Source of the DNA: Parietichytrium sp. I65-24A | Lineage: Eukaryota; Sar; Bigyra; Thraustochytrida; Thraustochytriidae | NCBI GenBank assembly: GCA_012862575.1 | Contig: BLSF01000067.1 | Coordinates: 1 to 64,000, forward strand | Direction of reading: 5' to 3' | Length of the DNA: 64,000 bases | Shown here: one piece after another, positions 22,801 to 34,291 of the stretch | Position numbering within the stretch: position 1 is the first letter of the stretch | Layout of the letters: each line of letters starts with the position of its first letter | The notes under the pieces: generated by a model | The model's input: the letters and a program-made list of their open reading frames with translations, nothing else | The model's database searches: none | What the model was told of the DNA's origin: nothing | Made by a program: the position numbers and the translations under genes

Positions 22801-25800
22801 AGCTACTAGCCGAAAGACATAACCGAAAGAACCACAATCTCGCAGAGACTCAGGACAGTGACTTCCACAGTTTCACGTGTTGACGCTTACGAGTTTGAAA
22901 GACCTTTAACCTCTGCCACGGTATACGCTGGGCCTGGGTTCAGCAGCTCAAACCTTGGGGCGCCATCTTGCATTGTTTCTAGTTGATGGATAATGCAACG
23001 AGTAGGACCCTCTCACGCCAGGAGGAAGGACAGGAGGCCTAGCGCCTGAATAGTTTAGATAGTAGTGTTCAAAACGTTCGACAAGTGCTGAACTTTCAGT
23101 GGTGCTTCTTATCTGGGAGAGTAGGCATGTATTAGGGGGTTGCGTAACGGCAAAGTAGAAGTCTGATCGGCTGGGCGCCAGTGCGCTTGTTGCTTGAGTT
23201 GCTGGACTCGCTCTCTTCCGGTTCCAAATCCGAGCGATGCACGGGAGACGGTTCTCCAGTACCGAAGTGATAGTCCTCGTAGTCCACGTGGGCATGCATT
23301 TCCCGGAGAGTTGAGCCGATTTCCGGCTATTGAAAACTATACCCATCCTTTGTTTCCTTCAATACCGCAGCAGCCTGGACAAGCTTAGCGCTCTCATCCG
23401 TGCATGCTTAGCTGATATACCGCTGACTTCTAGAACCAGCGCGTGTGTGCAAGGCCTTATCGAAAACGTTGACAAGTGCTAGTGCCCGTGGACCATCTCG
23501 TCTCTCGCGGAGTCGGCCTTGTAGGCCGTGTGGGGAGATCCCACTTTTCCACTAGACACAATCCCACTATCCCTGAATTTCACATAGTCTCCTCGTATAG
23601 AACATTTGCATTTTCTTGCATTTTGCATTTTGCAAAATCTGTCTGAACCCGTTCTTCGGCTCTTTGAAGTTGCTCTCGTGGATGCACTGATTGACTCATT
23701 CGACGTGACTTCTCCTGACTGGAGAGCCGCTTACGCACAGACCGTACAGCTTCATTTGACGTATAAGTTTCCTCCCTCCCGACCTGTGACGGACCCAGCG
23801 GAGCAGAAGCTCTTGCAAGATGCAAACATTTTGCAAAAACATACAACAACCATGCATAAGTTCGGATTTCAGAACAGAGCCCAAGGTTCGGGAAGGAGAT
23901 AGACCGCGGCTACGAGGGCTTCAGGGCTCGAGGTTGGAACGAGAGCAACTACTTTTCGCACCATTTCCCGTTCCTCGCTGCCCATGTCGCGTATGCCGTC
24001 AATCACGGTGTTCCTGAAGAAATCAAATGAATAATTAAGTACTAGCATTGCATTGCATTGCAGTCGTGTTGAATTACTGTGGTTCCAGCGCTCTGGGTGT
24101 TCAGAGTCTACAGAAGCTTTTCCGACACGCTACTAACTAACTTTGAAAGTCAGTACCACCTGCTCCAGTCCAACACAGCACCAGGCTTTCCTCCCTCGCT
24201 CCCGATATGTCCCGGGAAAACCCAGATCCTTTCCTTCCCGCGCCGCGCGGCTACCAAAGCAGGTCAGGCCCGTGCTCATCTCTTTTTTTTCCCCTTTTGC
24301 TACCGAGTTGAGCGTTCTGAATTCTGAATTTTGATCATTTTAAATTGGGTGATTTATTCTTGCTTTTTGATTGATTGCGAACAATAACAGCGAAGGGAAG
24401 AGATGTTCTCGTACAATGCTACTCAACATACATCATTCTAATGGCAGTATAAGGAGCGAAACAAGTATAAGTACTAACTGGTACCTGCGCTGTCACGAAA
24501 GTAGAAAGTAGAAAATTACTTTGGCTAGATAGCAGTTCCATAGGATCTGTACACCATTATCGTATGCTGCATGTGTAAGGACTTTAAAGTCTTACCCAGA
24601 TAGAACCTATAATCCTGGTTGGCCTAGGATCCATTTGCCATTCCTCCTCACGAAATTGGGAAGCTGTAGAAACTATAAAGCCAACAGGATCGACTGCTCG
24701 CTCTTATTTCTGAGCCGATGAGTGCCAAAAGACTTTTGATTGATTTCAGGATGAGAGGGGCGCGACACAAGCTCATCCCCTCCGAGTCTTTCCAGAGGTC
24801 CAGTCGCACTTATTTCTGAAGCTGCTCCAGTTGCTGGAGAGAATGGACAATGTACGAGTATCCATGGCTGTGATACGGGACCTGCGCTTGGAAAAGCTTC
24901 AAAGCATTTCAAAGCCTGCGCCGAGGGGAGTCCAAGTTGGCAACCTTTTGCCCGGACAAGCATGGACAAACCGCGTCCCTCCTCGTCCCCCGCCTTCCCT
25001 CGTCTTCCCTCGTGTCGAGCCCATTTGTCCAGGGGTGAACTCCCTGGTTGTGCTGCATCGCATGTTACATGCACTGGTTTCAACCTCTTTGTGCTCTCAG
25101 AAAGTGCCTATCCTTCACAGAGCGAGTTAGAGAACAGTACTCGCATGTCAGATCCCGGTATCGGGTCAGCCAGGCATTCGAGTCACAGTTGGCAGTGAGT
25201 ACAGTACGGCAGCGAGAAAAATTGTGGGCATTCACTGTGTCGTGCAAGAGCATTGGCATGGATGATGACAATTTACAATTTACAAAGAGAAAGTTCTGTA
25301 CAAGCTGAGGTCCAAAAGTGTTCCGATGCGGCCCACGGTGGCGCTCCGTATGGCATGAATTTGCTTCGATTCACAGCCTTTGTTCCATTAACTTGAAAAA
25401 TTCATTCGCAGTCAACTTGTCAATCTGCATGCGACTCTTGCGTCAAGTTAAATCATCCGGCCTACTCTAATGAAGCGTTCATCACACAGGTGCGAGGCGA
25501 GTGTATAAGGACCGTGAGTAGCGTGGGCTGAACCTGAGAGAAACAAGTGTTTTACAACATCGCGAATCTCTGATGAGCCGCACTGAAAACAGCAAGTCTC
25601 TTATCTTTTGAATTCGAAAGAATTCTTCTAAAGATGACTCACAAAAATACAATGGAGAGAATCAGAGAAGGAAACAAAGCCTTTGTAAAACAGCACTCTT
25701 CTTTTTCTCTCTTTTTTTTTCAGAAGAAAAAAAACATGTTCAAGTATTCCACTGCTGCCGTAAGAGCTCTTATCTATCTAGCCTAATCGAGTCAGCCAAA

Positions 25801-26171
25801 AACAACAGGTTCAGGTCGACAGTAGCCCTTTGTTACGGCTCCTCTATCTAAAACAATAGCCACAGGAGCGTCGCTCGGCTCCCTTCGCCTTGTGAGACTG
25901 TGGTTCGGAGAAAACTATCTTGCACTCTAGCGGGAGCTAGAACACGGGTACATGGCACTTACCAACTTTGCTGAAACCTGCCGCCAGACTCTTGCACGAC
26001 TCACAAAACTCTCTCTGAGGTCTCCGCTTCAAAAGCAAAGGCCGCCTGCATTCTCTGATGAATGAATCTGTTTGACTTGAGCGCCATCGGTTCTTTCCTT
26101 GAATATTCTCGGGAACAACGCTACGAGCAGAACGCGAGGAATCGATTCCGAACCTCTTCACTCGAAAAAAA

Positions 26172-26197
26172 TGAGTGAGTGAGTGAGTGAGTGAGCG
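26172..26197 (+). repeat. (GAGT)n microsatellite
   Basis: Six near-perfect GAGT units ending in GAGC variants. Confidence 0.9.
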
Positions 26198-26958
26198 AGC
26201 GCAAACTTCCAGACTTGGGAATTTCAGAAGAGAGTTTCAGAGGAGGAAGACCGTCTCTACTCTGGTCTACAGTGAGAGCGTGCAAGTTGAAAATTGTGAT
26301 TCTGATTTTATTTTTTAAAGGAATGCAAAAAACAAAATGGAGAGTCCTCTCCTCCACCCTCCTCCTTCAGCTGGTCGCTACGTCTCAGACAATACACAAC
26401 TAGAGACGCTCCACACAGTCGTCGTCCAGCACCACGATGCACGCCCCTCCTCCTTCCTCCTCCCCTTCCCTCTACTCCCGTCGTGCTCCCGCTCCCTTCC
26501 GCTAGTACCTATTAACGGAGGCCTAGTCCTGCGCGGAGTTTTGGAGTGAGGAGAAAGTGGTGGCCTACCAGCCGACATAGCCATTGACGGATCAGAGCAT
26601 AGCAGAGCTGAGAAGAAAGTGAAAAGTTGCGCTCCAGTTTCTCACTGCGATCCTACTCAAATCCTAGCGCAGAGGAACTAAACCAGTCTCCTCCTCTCCG
26701 CGAAGCCCATGTGGCGACCCGCTAGCTAACTCACAGTCTAGCCACCCTTACTCGCGCGGATGCACGCCTAGAGCCTCCACACTCGGCCCGGCTAAGAGTC
26801 TGAAAATTCGGCTATCTTAAACCATAGTCCCGCCGGGAAAGAGAGGGACGCGGTCCTATCTCCGCGGCTACCCCGCGCCGTAGTGCATTCGTGGGCGGAG
26901 AGGGAGGGAAGATAGTCTATGCAGTACGTACTGCATCTAGGCGTAGCTGTAACGAGTG

Positions 26959-26985
26959 GAGAGAGAGGAGAGAGAGAGAGAGAGA
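26959..26985 (+). repeat. (GA)n microsatellite
   Basis: GA-rich run about 315 bases upstream of the start at 27300, part of a purine-rich leader. Confidence 0.85.
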
Positions 26986-27024
26986 TGTGAGAGAGAGCAG
27001 CCGCAGGAAACACCTTGACAAAGT

Positions 27025-27044
27025 TAGATAGATAGATAGATAGA
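27025..27044 (+). repeat. (GATA)n microsatellite
   Basis: Five GATA units in the presumed promoter or leader of the adhesin-like gene. Confidence 0.85.
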
Positions 27045-27150
27045 TGTGAATGAAACGAAAGGAAGAGAGCAAGTTGAAGAAAGAAACAAGGACGACAAAC
27101 TTGGACAAACCCGAAACTCGGAACCAAACGCGCTACGCGATACAGAGCGG

Positions 27151-27174
27151 CAGCAGCAACAACAACAACAACAA
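27151..27174 (+). repeat. (CAA)n/(CAG)n triplet run
   Basis: Short CAG then CAA triplet run in the leader, about 130 bases before the start codon at 27300. Confidence 0.85.
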
Positions 27175-27299
27175 CGTAGGCGCCAACCGCCGGATCGTGT
27201 GTTGAGAAGAACAGCTGTTCCGGAAACGCACAAGTGCGAGCGAGGGAGTTTTTGATTAAAGCAAAGCAGTTTGCACTTTGGACTTTGCACTTTGCGAGA

Positions 27300-30200
27300 A
27301 TGAAGGTCGTCGCTGCAGTGGCTGTGGCAGGGCTGCTGGCGCAGCAGGCCGACGCTCAGACGAGGCCGGACGCATGCGGGACGACGGGCTCTACCCTGAC
27401 TTTGACGCAGAGCAACACATGGTGCGGGACGATGGGCGAGCAGAGCGTGAGCGCAAGCTTCGACTCGTGCTGCCCTGAGCGCGGAGGCGATACTCTGCGG
27501 AGGATGTTGCAGCTGGACGCCTCGGAGGAGTGCAGGTACATGGTGACGGATGCAGCTTACTGCGATGAGGACACCAATCCTGGATGCACAGACTACTTGT
27601 CCTCAAACGATGTCATCACGCTATCCATCGCAATGGAGAACCAGGGCACCTCCGGATCGTGCTGCGACTTGTGCAGATGCTACGGTGATCCTTCTTGCAT
27701 TTCCTTCAACGGTGTGCAGGATGAGTGGGTTGTTTGTGATGGTAGAACTACTAGCTGTGAGATGAAAAAGAAGGCTTGCCAGAAGCAGCTTGATCACGCC
27801 GGAAACCAGTGCGTCTGGCTCAAGGACAGTGAGGACTGGGAGAGCTTCGTGGTAAGCGGATCCCCTTGCCAGCCAGACTGGGAGGTGAGCGGACACCCAA
27901 CCATGACAATGTACGATACTGGTGACTTTGCGCTCAACCTCACTCTTGGCGAGCGCGGTGTGATCGTTTCCGCTGTCGTCAAGACCGAAGACGGTGTCTT
28001 CACCCTTGACGCAGACCGCTGCTTCGAGTACGATCCTCGCACCTCCGACACCCCAGAGCTTGCGTGGACAGGCGGCTCCATTCCATCGACTTGGAGCTAC
28101 ACCATGCCAAACTCTATCGAGACCTGGTGGGAAGTGATTGACTCTGACCTCGGAATCGTCGTCCAGATCGCGTGCACCTCCGTCGCTGACAGGCACCGCC
28201 TCGACATCCAGGGCCTCTATGAGACCAACGAGAACCGCCCGGCTTCTGCCTCCGGGTTCTGCGTCGATGATGCCATCTCCAAGACCGGAACCACTGAGCG
28301 CACCACCGCCATCTACAGCGAGTGCCTCCAGCAGAACGCTCCTTCCTTGCTTGTGATGTGCAAGGCCCTCGTGGACCCTGCTTGCTCATCTGGAAACGTG
28401 GCCAACCTCGTGAGCTACTGGTGCAACAACGCTGATTTGGCTCGCACCACCGCCACCACTGTAGAGGAGTGTGAGTCGATGATCTCTGGAACCGATGACG
28501 AGATGAAGCTTGCATGGACCACCTTGGTGTGCGAGGCAAACCAAATGGACGTCGACCAGTGCATGACCGAGATCTCTCAGTTCGGATGGGAGGCTTTCTT
28601 GGCCACCAAGTCTGATGGTATGGTCTCGCAGGATAGCAACCCAACCTACACCTGCTCTTCCAGCTACACCGATTACCTCAGCACTCCAGATGAGTGCGAG
28701 CGCGGTGTGTCTGTCCAGACCTATGAGAACGGAGAGTGGGTCACCCAGATGTTCATTCCATACACGATGCCTTTGTGCGACAACGAGCTCGTGATTTCTG
28801 CTGCGGAGATGCCTGCACTTTTCACTAGCCAGATCCGTGTACAGCAGTGTGGCCTCAAGGCTGCTTGCGTCGTCGAGAACTCTTGCTCTTCCGCTGCTGG
28901 AATTACTGCAAGCGTCAACTTCGAGACTTCGAGCTGCCCTACCCCATCGCCAACACTCTCGCCAACTAGGTCCCCTACTGTCTCCCCAACCGTCTCTCCA
29001 ACTGTGTCACCGACTGTCTCCCCAACCGCATCTCCAACCGTTTCACCAACTGAGGCGCCCACTGTCTCGCCGACTGTGTCCCCAACGACCTCGCCAACCA
29101 CCTCACCAACTGTGTCTCCGACCAGCGCCCCAACCGTGTCTCCAACTGAGGCACCAACTGATTCGCCGACTGTGTCCCCAACCGCTTCGCCATCCACATC
29201 GCCGACTGTGTCCCCAACCAATTCACCAACGGCCGCCCCTCATGCGTACTGCGAGGATGTCGTGGTTCCTGGAACCCTGGTGACCACTCAGTCGGAGTTT
29301 GGACCAAACTTTGATGTGCTCATGCAGCTGTACGTCAACAACCCTGTTTGCGGGGAGGGCGATGTCCCCGTTATGCATATTGGATGCGGTTCTATCCCAT
29401 TCTTCTCTGCTGTCATGTCTGACTGCAGCACTGAGATGCAATTTATTGTTGCAAGCAGCCAGAACATTCAGAACACTTGCACCGTCTCTGCTGACCTGCT
29501 CCCACTCGAGGCCTATGTCGTGATGCTCATCTCTGCACTCGACGACCACGTCACCGTCTACTACAACAACGAAGTTGTGTGCGAGATGGATGTCGCTGGT
29601 TCTACTCTTGCAGGGGCTGATGTGTGCGTGTACGAGGGCACTCCTTCTGGCGGTGTTGCTGGCGATTTCTGCTTGGAGCTCGACACCATCACCTCTTCCC
29701 AGGGTGAGCAGGGCGAGTGTGTGCAGATGGAGATTGGCCAGGAGTTCTGCGAGGAGCTTTCCTCCAACAACGAGCTTGGAATGTGCGAGAATGTCTGCCC
29801 AACCCCTACTGAACTCGTGCAGAGCCCCGCCCTGGTCGATACCTGCCGTGAGCTCACTCTGCCAGCAGCTTACTGCAGCCTTACCGACGACGATACTAAA
29901 GACAAGTGCTCCAAGCTCAAGACGTACGATGGCACCTTCACCATCAACCTCACCATTGACTCCAGCGACGATATGACCTCGTGCTGTGACACTTGCTCTT
30001 GCTTTGGTGACCCAGAGTGCATTGCCTTCGACGGATCTCAGGATATGTGGCTCCTTTGCGATGCTCGTAACGACCAGTGCGTTGTCGAGGAGGCTCTCTG
30101 CGTGAACGAAGTCGACCACGCTGGAAACAACTGTGTGTGGGACAGCACTCGTGCTGCTGCACTCAAGAAGCGCTCCGATATTGGCGCCGTCGGATCCCCT

Positions 30201-31388
30201 TGCCAGCCAAACTGGGAGGTCAGTGGACTTGCAACCATGCTCATGTACAGCCGTGACAACTTTGCAGCCAACTTGGTTGCAGGAGAACGCGGTGTTATCG
30301 AGGAGCTTCACATCACTGTTGCAGACGGTGAGTACCATCTCATTGCGGACAACTGCTTGGATATGAGCGCCTGGACAGATGCTTGGGAGTCTACCGACGG
30401 ATCGAGCCCAATCGAGGAGGTCTTGCAGATCAATGCATACAGCGGCCCTGCTTCTAACCAGTACACTTTCGAGATCATTGACCCTGCCACCAACATCTTC
30501 ATCCGCGCAATCTGCTTGAAGCAGACCTCCTCGAACGGCAAGTACAAGAACGCTCGCCTCGACATCCCATCGCTCATCGAGACCAACACTGAAATTGACT
30601 CTGCCTCTGCTGCCGGCGGCTTCTGTGCTGCTAGCGATGCTGTCATTGACAAGGGCGAGACCTCCACCGTTCGCGCAGAAGCTGTGCACCAGTCTTGCGA
30701 GCAGTCCATGTCCTCAGACTTTTTGCTCTGCCGCGCTCTTTACTCCGAGAGCTGCACTCTCTCGGACGTGCCTGCTGCAGTGTCCTCGTGGTGCTCCTCC
30801 GCAAACCTTTGGCCAGACAACCCAAACCGTGTCCAAAAGTGCATCAACTACATTGACGCCAGCGACTCGAGCGCGGAGAAGGTCACCCAACGCTGGAGCG
30901 AGCTTTACTGCCAGACCGTCTACGACCAGGCTCCTAGCGGAACCGAGCTCAGCCACTGGGTCGCTCAGTGTGTTGCTCGTCTGCAAACTGATGGCTACAC
31001 TTCCGTCGTTGAGGAGCTCGGCCAGGGTGTATACTCGGCTTCTTCCTCCACTTCCTCATACTGCGGTGCAAGCGAGTCTTCCTACGCTGCTCGCACTGAC
31101 GCTGACATGTGCGTGCCAGGTATTGCCATCGAGTACATGAACAGCGATGAGGAGTGGGTCGAGGAGCTCTTTATCCCGTACGCATTCCCGCCTTGCGATG
31201 GAATCCTTGAGCTCTCTGCCTCCAAGCACTACAACCTCTTTGTGCACCCAGTCCGCTTCCGCCAGTGCAGCTTGAGCCTCCAGGAGTGCCCAGGTGAGGT
31301 GGCATGCTTGCCAAACATTGGATTCTCGGTTGGTTACGAGTTCTCCCAGAAGGCTTCGCTCTGCACTGGAAGCCGCCTTCGTCAATAA
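27300..31388 (+). CDS. Large secreted two-module Cys-rich adhesin-like protein with PTxSPT stalk
   Basis: I place the start at the ATG at 27300, because the frame then opens with a signal peptide ([20 protein letters not shown]); the product is 1,362 codons less the stop. Two homologous modules of ~500 residues are present. Each has a von Willebrand D-like core: [18 protein letters not shown] in module 1 (near 27660) and [18 protein letters not shown] in module 2 (near 29980), both followed by DHAGN(Q/N)CVW. Each then has PCQP(D/N)WEVSG, a region ending with FC, and a terminal FIPYxxPxCD segment. Between them, 28937-29235 encodes a ~100-residue stalk of PTxSPT repeats, probably heavily O-glycosylated, then a separate Cys-containing domain (29245-29800). 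There is no C-terminal membrane segment. Codon use is strongly biased to C-ending codons, suggesting high expression. A surface or extracellular-matrix adhesive role is inference. Confidence 0.85.
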   Translation: MKVVAAVAVAGLLAQQADAQTRPDACGTTGSTLTLTQSNTWCGTMGEQSVSASFDSCCPERGGDTLRRMLQLDASEECRYMVTDAAYCDEDTNPGCTDYLSSNDVITLSIAMENQGTSGSCCDLCRCYGDPSCISFNGVQDEWVVCDGRTTSCEMKKKACQKQLDHAGNQCVWLKDSEDWESFVVSGSPCQPDWEVSGHPTMTMYDTGDFALNLTLGERGVIVSAVVKTEDGVFTLDADRCFEYDPRTSDTPELAWTGGSIPSTWSYTMPNSIETWWEVIDSDLGIVVQIACTSVADRHRLDIQGLYETNENRPASASGFCVDDAISKTGTTERTTAIYSECLQQNAPSLLVMCKALVDPACSSGNVANLVSYWCNNADLARTTATTVEECESMISGTDDEMKLAWTTLVCEANQMDVDQCMTEISQFGWEAFLATKSDGMVSQDSNPTYTCSSSYTDYLSTPDECERGVSVQTYENGEWVTQMFIPYTMPLCDNELVISAAEMPALFTSQIRVQQCGLKAACVVENSCSSAAGITASVNFETSSCPTPSPTLSPTRSPTVSPTVSPTVSPTVSPTASPTVSPTEAPTVSPTVSPTTSPTTSPTVSPTSAPTVSPTEAPTDSPTVSPTASPSTSPTVSPTNSPTAAPHAYCEDVVVPGTLVTTQSEFGPNFDVLMQLYVNNPVCGEGDVPVMHIGCGSIPFFSAVMSDCSTEMQFIVASSQNIQNTCTVSADLLPLEAYVVMLISALDDHVTVYYNNEVVCEMDVAGSTLAGADVCVYEGTPSGGVAGDFCLELDTITSSQGEQGECVQMEIGQEFCEELSSNNELGMCENVCPTPTELVQSPALVDTCRELTLPAAYCSLTDDDTKDKCSKLKTYDGTFTINLTIDSSDDMTSCCDTCSCFGDPECIAFDGSQDMWLLCDARNDQCVVEEALCVNEVDHAGNNCVWDSTRAAALKKRSDIGAVGSPCQPNWEVSGLATMLMYSRDNFAANLVAGERGVIEELHITVADGEYHLIADNCLDMSAWTDAWESTDGSSPIEEVLQINAYSGPASNQYTFEIIDPATNIFIRAICLKQTSSNGKYKNARLDIPSLIETNTEIDSASAAGGFCAASDAVIDKGETSTVRAEAVHQSCEQSMSSDFLLCRALYSESCTLSDVPAAVSSWCSSANLWPDNPNRVQKCINYIDASDSSAEKVTQRWSELYCQTVYDQAPSGTELSHWVAQCVARLQTDGYTSVVEELGQGVYSASSSTSSYCGASESSYAARTDADMCVPGIAIEYMNSDEEWVEELFIPYAFPPCDGILELSASKHYNLFVHPVRFRQCSLSLQECPGEVACLPNIGFSVGYEFSQKASLCTGSRLRQ
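28937..29235 (+). repeat. In-frame PTxSPT-encoding minisatellite
   Basis: Units of about 12 bases (encoding S-P-T-x with x = V, A, E, T, N or S) repeat some 24 times inside the adhesin-like gene. Third-position variation between units shows it is not a fresh expansion. Confidence 0.9.
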
Positions 31389-31680
31389 GTGAAAGTTTTT
31401 AAGTTATTTCGCCTCGGACAGCGATTAACCATTCGTCCACTGAGTTGGACTCGTCGTACAGTTATACAATTTTTTAGCCAACAATTTTTAGACTTTGATT
31501 CCCCCCCCTCCCTTTCTGTCTCTGACAAGATGCTCTTCATTCTTCCCTTTGTCAATCAACTGTTTGAGAATAATGTCAAGGAGAGTTTTTGGTTTTTCAT
31601 TTACTTTTACTGTGGGAATATGTGGGAATGAATATATGGAGACACAGGGCAGGGACAGTTTCTTTCTTCCTTTCTTCCGA

Positions 31681-32349
31681 CTATACTTGCTTGTACATTG
31701 TGATGCCGATGATCACGAGCAAGATGAACATAACCGTAAAGGCAACGATGAGCAACTTTCTGTTTTTCCATTCCTCGCGCTTCCGCAGGTCGTCGGTCTG
31801 TCGCTCGAACATGCCTGACTGGTCCTGCAGGTGTTGAGAGAGGCCTTCGATGTGCTTAGTTTTCTCTCCCAGCTGCAAAACGCTTTCAATATTGTCTGCC
31901 ATTGTCGACTCCACTTGACGAGTCTGCTCCCTAGCCTGCAGAATCTTGTCCTTGGAAGAAGGGTCTTGGAACCCCTCCACCACGTTGGAAATGAGGGGTC
32001 GGCATTTCTTCGTGAGGCCTTCGGATTTGCATTTCTGCGCCTTAGCCACCAGGCCCTCGCGCCGCAACGCATCTGCGACTTGCTCTAGCAACAATTTGGC
32101 CACCCGTCGCGGATAGTCTGGTTCGATGATGACCACGTAGATGAGATTGTCGAACTCTGATTGGACCATGGCGAGGCCACCAGCCTCCAGATCAACTTGC
32201 GGCACCTCGAGGTCGTTCTTCACCATGTCCAGGTATTGCAGTCGCCGAACATCTCTGGTCTGGGTCAAGCAGCTCGCCACAGTATCTCGATCATCGCTCC
32301 TCAGCACTGCAACGAAGAGCACTTTGGTACCCGCGTCTGCCACGCTCAT
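31681..32349 (-). CDS. Longin-type R-SNARE-like protein with zero-layer Leu
   Basis: The start chosen is ATG at 32349 (MSVADAGT), giving 222 residues. It has the layout of a VAMP7/SEC22/YKT6-class vesicle SNARE: an N-terminal longin-like domain (~10-120), a SNARE helix (~145-195) with DNIESVLQLGEKTKHIEGL, a basic linker REEWKNRK and a C-terminal tail anchor (LLIVAFTVMFILLVIIGITM). In R-SNAREs the position in V-L-x-R-G-E-K is the zero-layer Arg. Here the codon at 31870-31872 is CTG on the minus strand, giving Leu at about residue 160. It is convergent with the adhesin gene (292 bases apart). It probably acts in membrane fusion, but see the separate finding on the missing Arg. Confidence 0.85.
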   Translation of the reverse strand: MSVADAGTKVLFVAVLRSDDRDTVASCLTQTRDVRRLQYLDMVKNDLEVPQVDLEAGGLAMVQSEFDNLIYVVIIEPDYPRRVAKLLLEQVADALRREGLVAKAQKCKSEGLTKKCRPLISNVVEGFQDPSSKDKILQAREQTRQVESTMADNIESVLQLGEKTKHIEGLSQHLQDQSGMFERQTDDLRKREEWKNRKLLIVAFTVMFILLVIIGITMYKQV

Positions 32350-33667
32350 TTTCTCTCTTCTCTTTTTGTGCACTTGTACGAGCAAGACTTCAACCTCGCA
32401 ACCGCGCGATTAATCGAGTTTGGGGTTTGCCCTTGTTGAGTTGAACCGACACTGTCTATGGGGATACCCACCTACCCTTGCAGTTCCTTGCAAGTTGTCT
32501 CCAGAGTTCTAGGCGCTGCGCTGAGGTTCTCTCTCGTTGGAGTTCTGCTTGGTCTTGGCTCGCATACATCCGGTGAGATAGTTCGCATCATGATCATATA
32601 TGATCCACAGCGAGATCGAAATCGCCAGGCAGACAACTTTCCTCCGTCTTGCTCTGAATCCAAAGTATAAGGTCCAACTTGGACTCCGGCTGCACTATGC
32701 AGCTGTCACTGTCAATGTCGCACATGGTGCGTTCTGAATCCCACCAGCCTGAGCGTGAGAGGAGAGAGGTGTGAGAGGTAAGAGGGGAGGGATGCCCAGG
32801 GTTCAGGAGTGAGGGCCCAGTTCAGGGTTTCTGTTTCTCTACCGTCGATGTCTATGTTGGATGGGATCGGATCAATCGAACAGCACTCACTCACTCACTC
32901 ATTCATCATCGATCGAAACGAAAGATACCACCAGAAACTAGCAAGCACCCGAGTCTGTGGGCAAGCTCAAGATTACGAGGTTTCGGAAACAACAATGGAG
33001 TGAATGAATACTGTGCTAAGCTCGCTTCGATGTGGAGAGTATACATACCGGTACAGTATACCAGGTGCACGGTTTGTTGGTTTGTTTCCCTTTTTTGCAA
33101 ACCCTTCGAAAGGTTTCAGGACACCCTCGCTACCTTCGGACTGAATAAAGGTGATGAACTCCCGTAATTCAGCTCATGACTGGGTCTGGTAATACTCGCA
33201 TCAAGCTAATCGATTGATGATCCCTTGTATTCTATGCTTTGTGCATAAAACCAGTACTGGTGAACCCTTAGTTTCCAAAGAAAGGACCTTTGTTCACGAA
33301 CAGCGAGGAATGCTGAAGTGCTCAGATTCCGAGAGCGGAAATGATGAACACCTTGACAGTGATGCAAACTATTCACAGTGCCAGGTAAGTTCCCCACGAC
33401 TTGCATCACGACTTAACAAGCAGTGTTCTCAAGCCCGCCAGGTCACTACGAGAGAAACGCGCTAATTTACCGCGAATCCATGCATTTGACACTTCCATCT
33501 GGAAATGTATTGCAAGAGGACGGGCGTCATAAGTGACCTTGTGTGATGGGCTTGCATGAAAAGATCATGGACGTTGATCACAATGAACGTCGCATGGAAT
33601 CAAACAAGAGAAGGAAATTTAAAGAATGAAAAAATGAGAAAATCACGTCTATAAGGGGAAAAAGAGT
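32350..33667. other. Intergenic, no supported gene
   Basis: This 1.3 kb region lies between the SNARE promoter side and the 3' end of eS8. It contains GTAC-type elements near 33048-33062 and a donor-like CAG-GTAAGT at 33381-33388, but no exon chain I can support. Confidence 0.45.
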
Positions 33668-34291
33668 TTACTCCTTCTTCTTGCCCTTCTTCTTGTCCAT
33701 CTGCCTTTTGTAGAATGCGAGCTCGTTGCCCTCGAGAATGTATCCATCGCAGCGACCAGTCTGTCCTGGGCGGGAAGACACGCAGGCGTAGAGACGGCCA
33801 GAGTTGAACTGATCCTCAATAGCAGACTCGAGGGACCTTGTCTTCTGGCGAGCAGCGCGAACAGCGAGAACGTGTCCACTCTGCTTAACGTCCTCCTCGG
33901 TCTCGTCCTTCTTGTGGCGCTTGGTGCCCACCTTCAAGCCGTAGTACTTCTCGTACCACTGGCGGAAAGGGGTAGCATCGATCTGAACGATGCAGTTCTT
34001 AACCAGAGTCTTGGTGCGGAGCAACTCGTTGTTGGACGCGTTGTAGGTGACATCGAGAATACGAACCTTGCGGGTGCAGTTCTCAGATCCCCAGGAGAAG
34101 TTACCGGTATCCAACCTCAATGCGCGCTGCTTGAAGTTTCCTCCGCGAACACGAACAAGGTGGACGCGCTTCTGGCCGAGCTTGGTCATCGAAGATGGAC
34201 GGCCCAACTCGAACTTTCGGCACTTGCGAATGATCGAGCGCTTGCCGCCGGTATGGCGGCGCTTGTGCATCGAATCACGGGAGATACCCAT
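33668..34291 (-). CDS. RPS8: 40S ribosomal protein eS8
   Basis: This small-subunit protein is found in eukaryotes and archaea. The start ATG at 34291 gives [18 protein letters not shown], the invariant N-terminus, and the 207-residue length is normal. Conserved blocks are [10 protein letters not shown]-like [54 protein letters not shown] and [15 protein letters not shown]. The C-terminus is Lys-rich ([11 protein letters not shown]). No intron interrupts the frame. Upstream is a pyrimidine-rich stretch (34380-34730), which could carry a CT-rich promoter or leader as seen in ribosomal protein genes. Confidence 0.97.
   Translation of the reverse strand: MGISRDSMHKRRHTGGKRSIIRKCRKFELGRPSSMTKLGQKRVHLVRVRGGNFKQRALRLDTGNFSWGSENCTRKVRILDVTYNASNNELLRTKTLVKNCIVQIDATPFRQWYEKYYGLKVGTKRHKKDETEEDVKQSGHVLAVRAARQKTRSLESAIEDQFNSGRLYACVSSRPGQTGRCDGYILEGNELAFYKRQMDKKKGKKKE

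Larger units (their letters stand above)
19815..27299. other. Gene-free region of 7.5 kb
   Basis: This is the longest gene-free part of the window. The longest frames (for example one of 209 codons at 21892-22521) have no recognisable features, include copies of the GAATTC-centred motif, and do not share the codon use of accepted genes. Motif copies are at 21589-21600, 21909-21919 and 24316-24327. Short tetranucleotide and dinucleotide repeats cluster in its last 1.2 kb, which should contain the promoter and leader of the gene at 27300. Non-coding RNA genes cannot be excluded. Confidence 0.5.

Noticed and set aside
29223-30689. 488-codon minus-strand frame inside the adhesin-like gene
   Set aside because: Strong C-ending codon bias on the plus strand avoids stops on the antisense strand; the plus-strand frame has repeated Cys-rich modules and a signal peptide.
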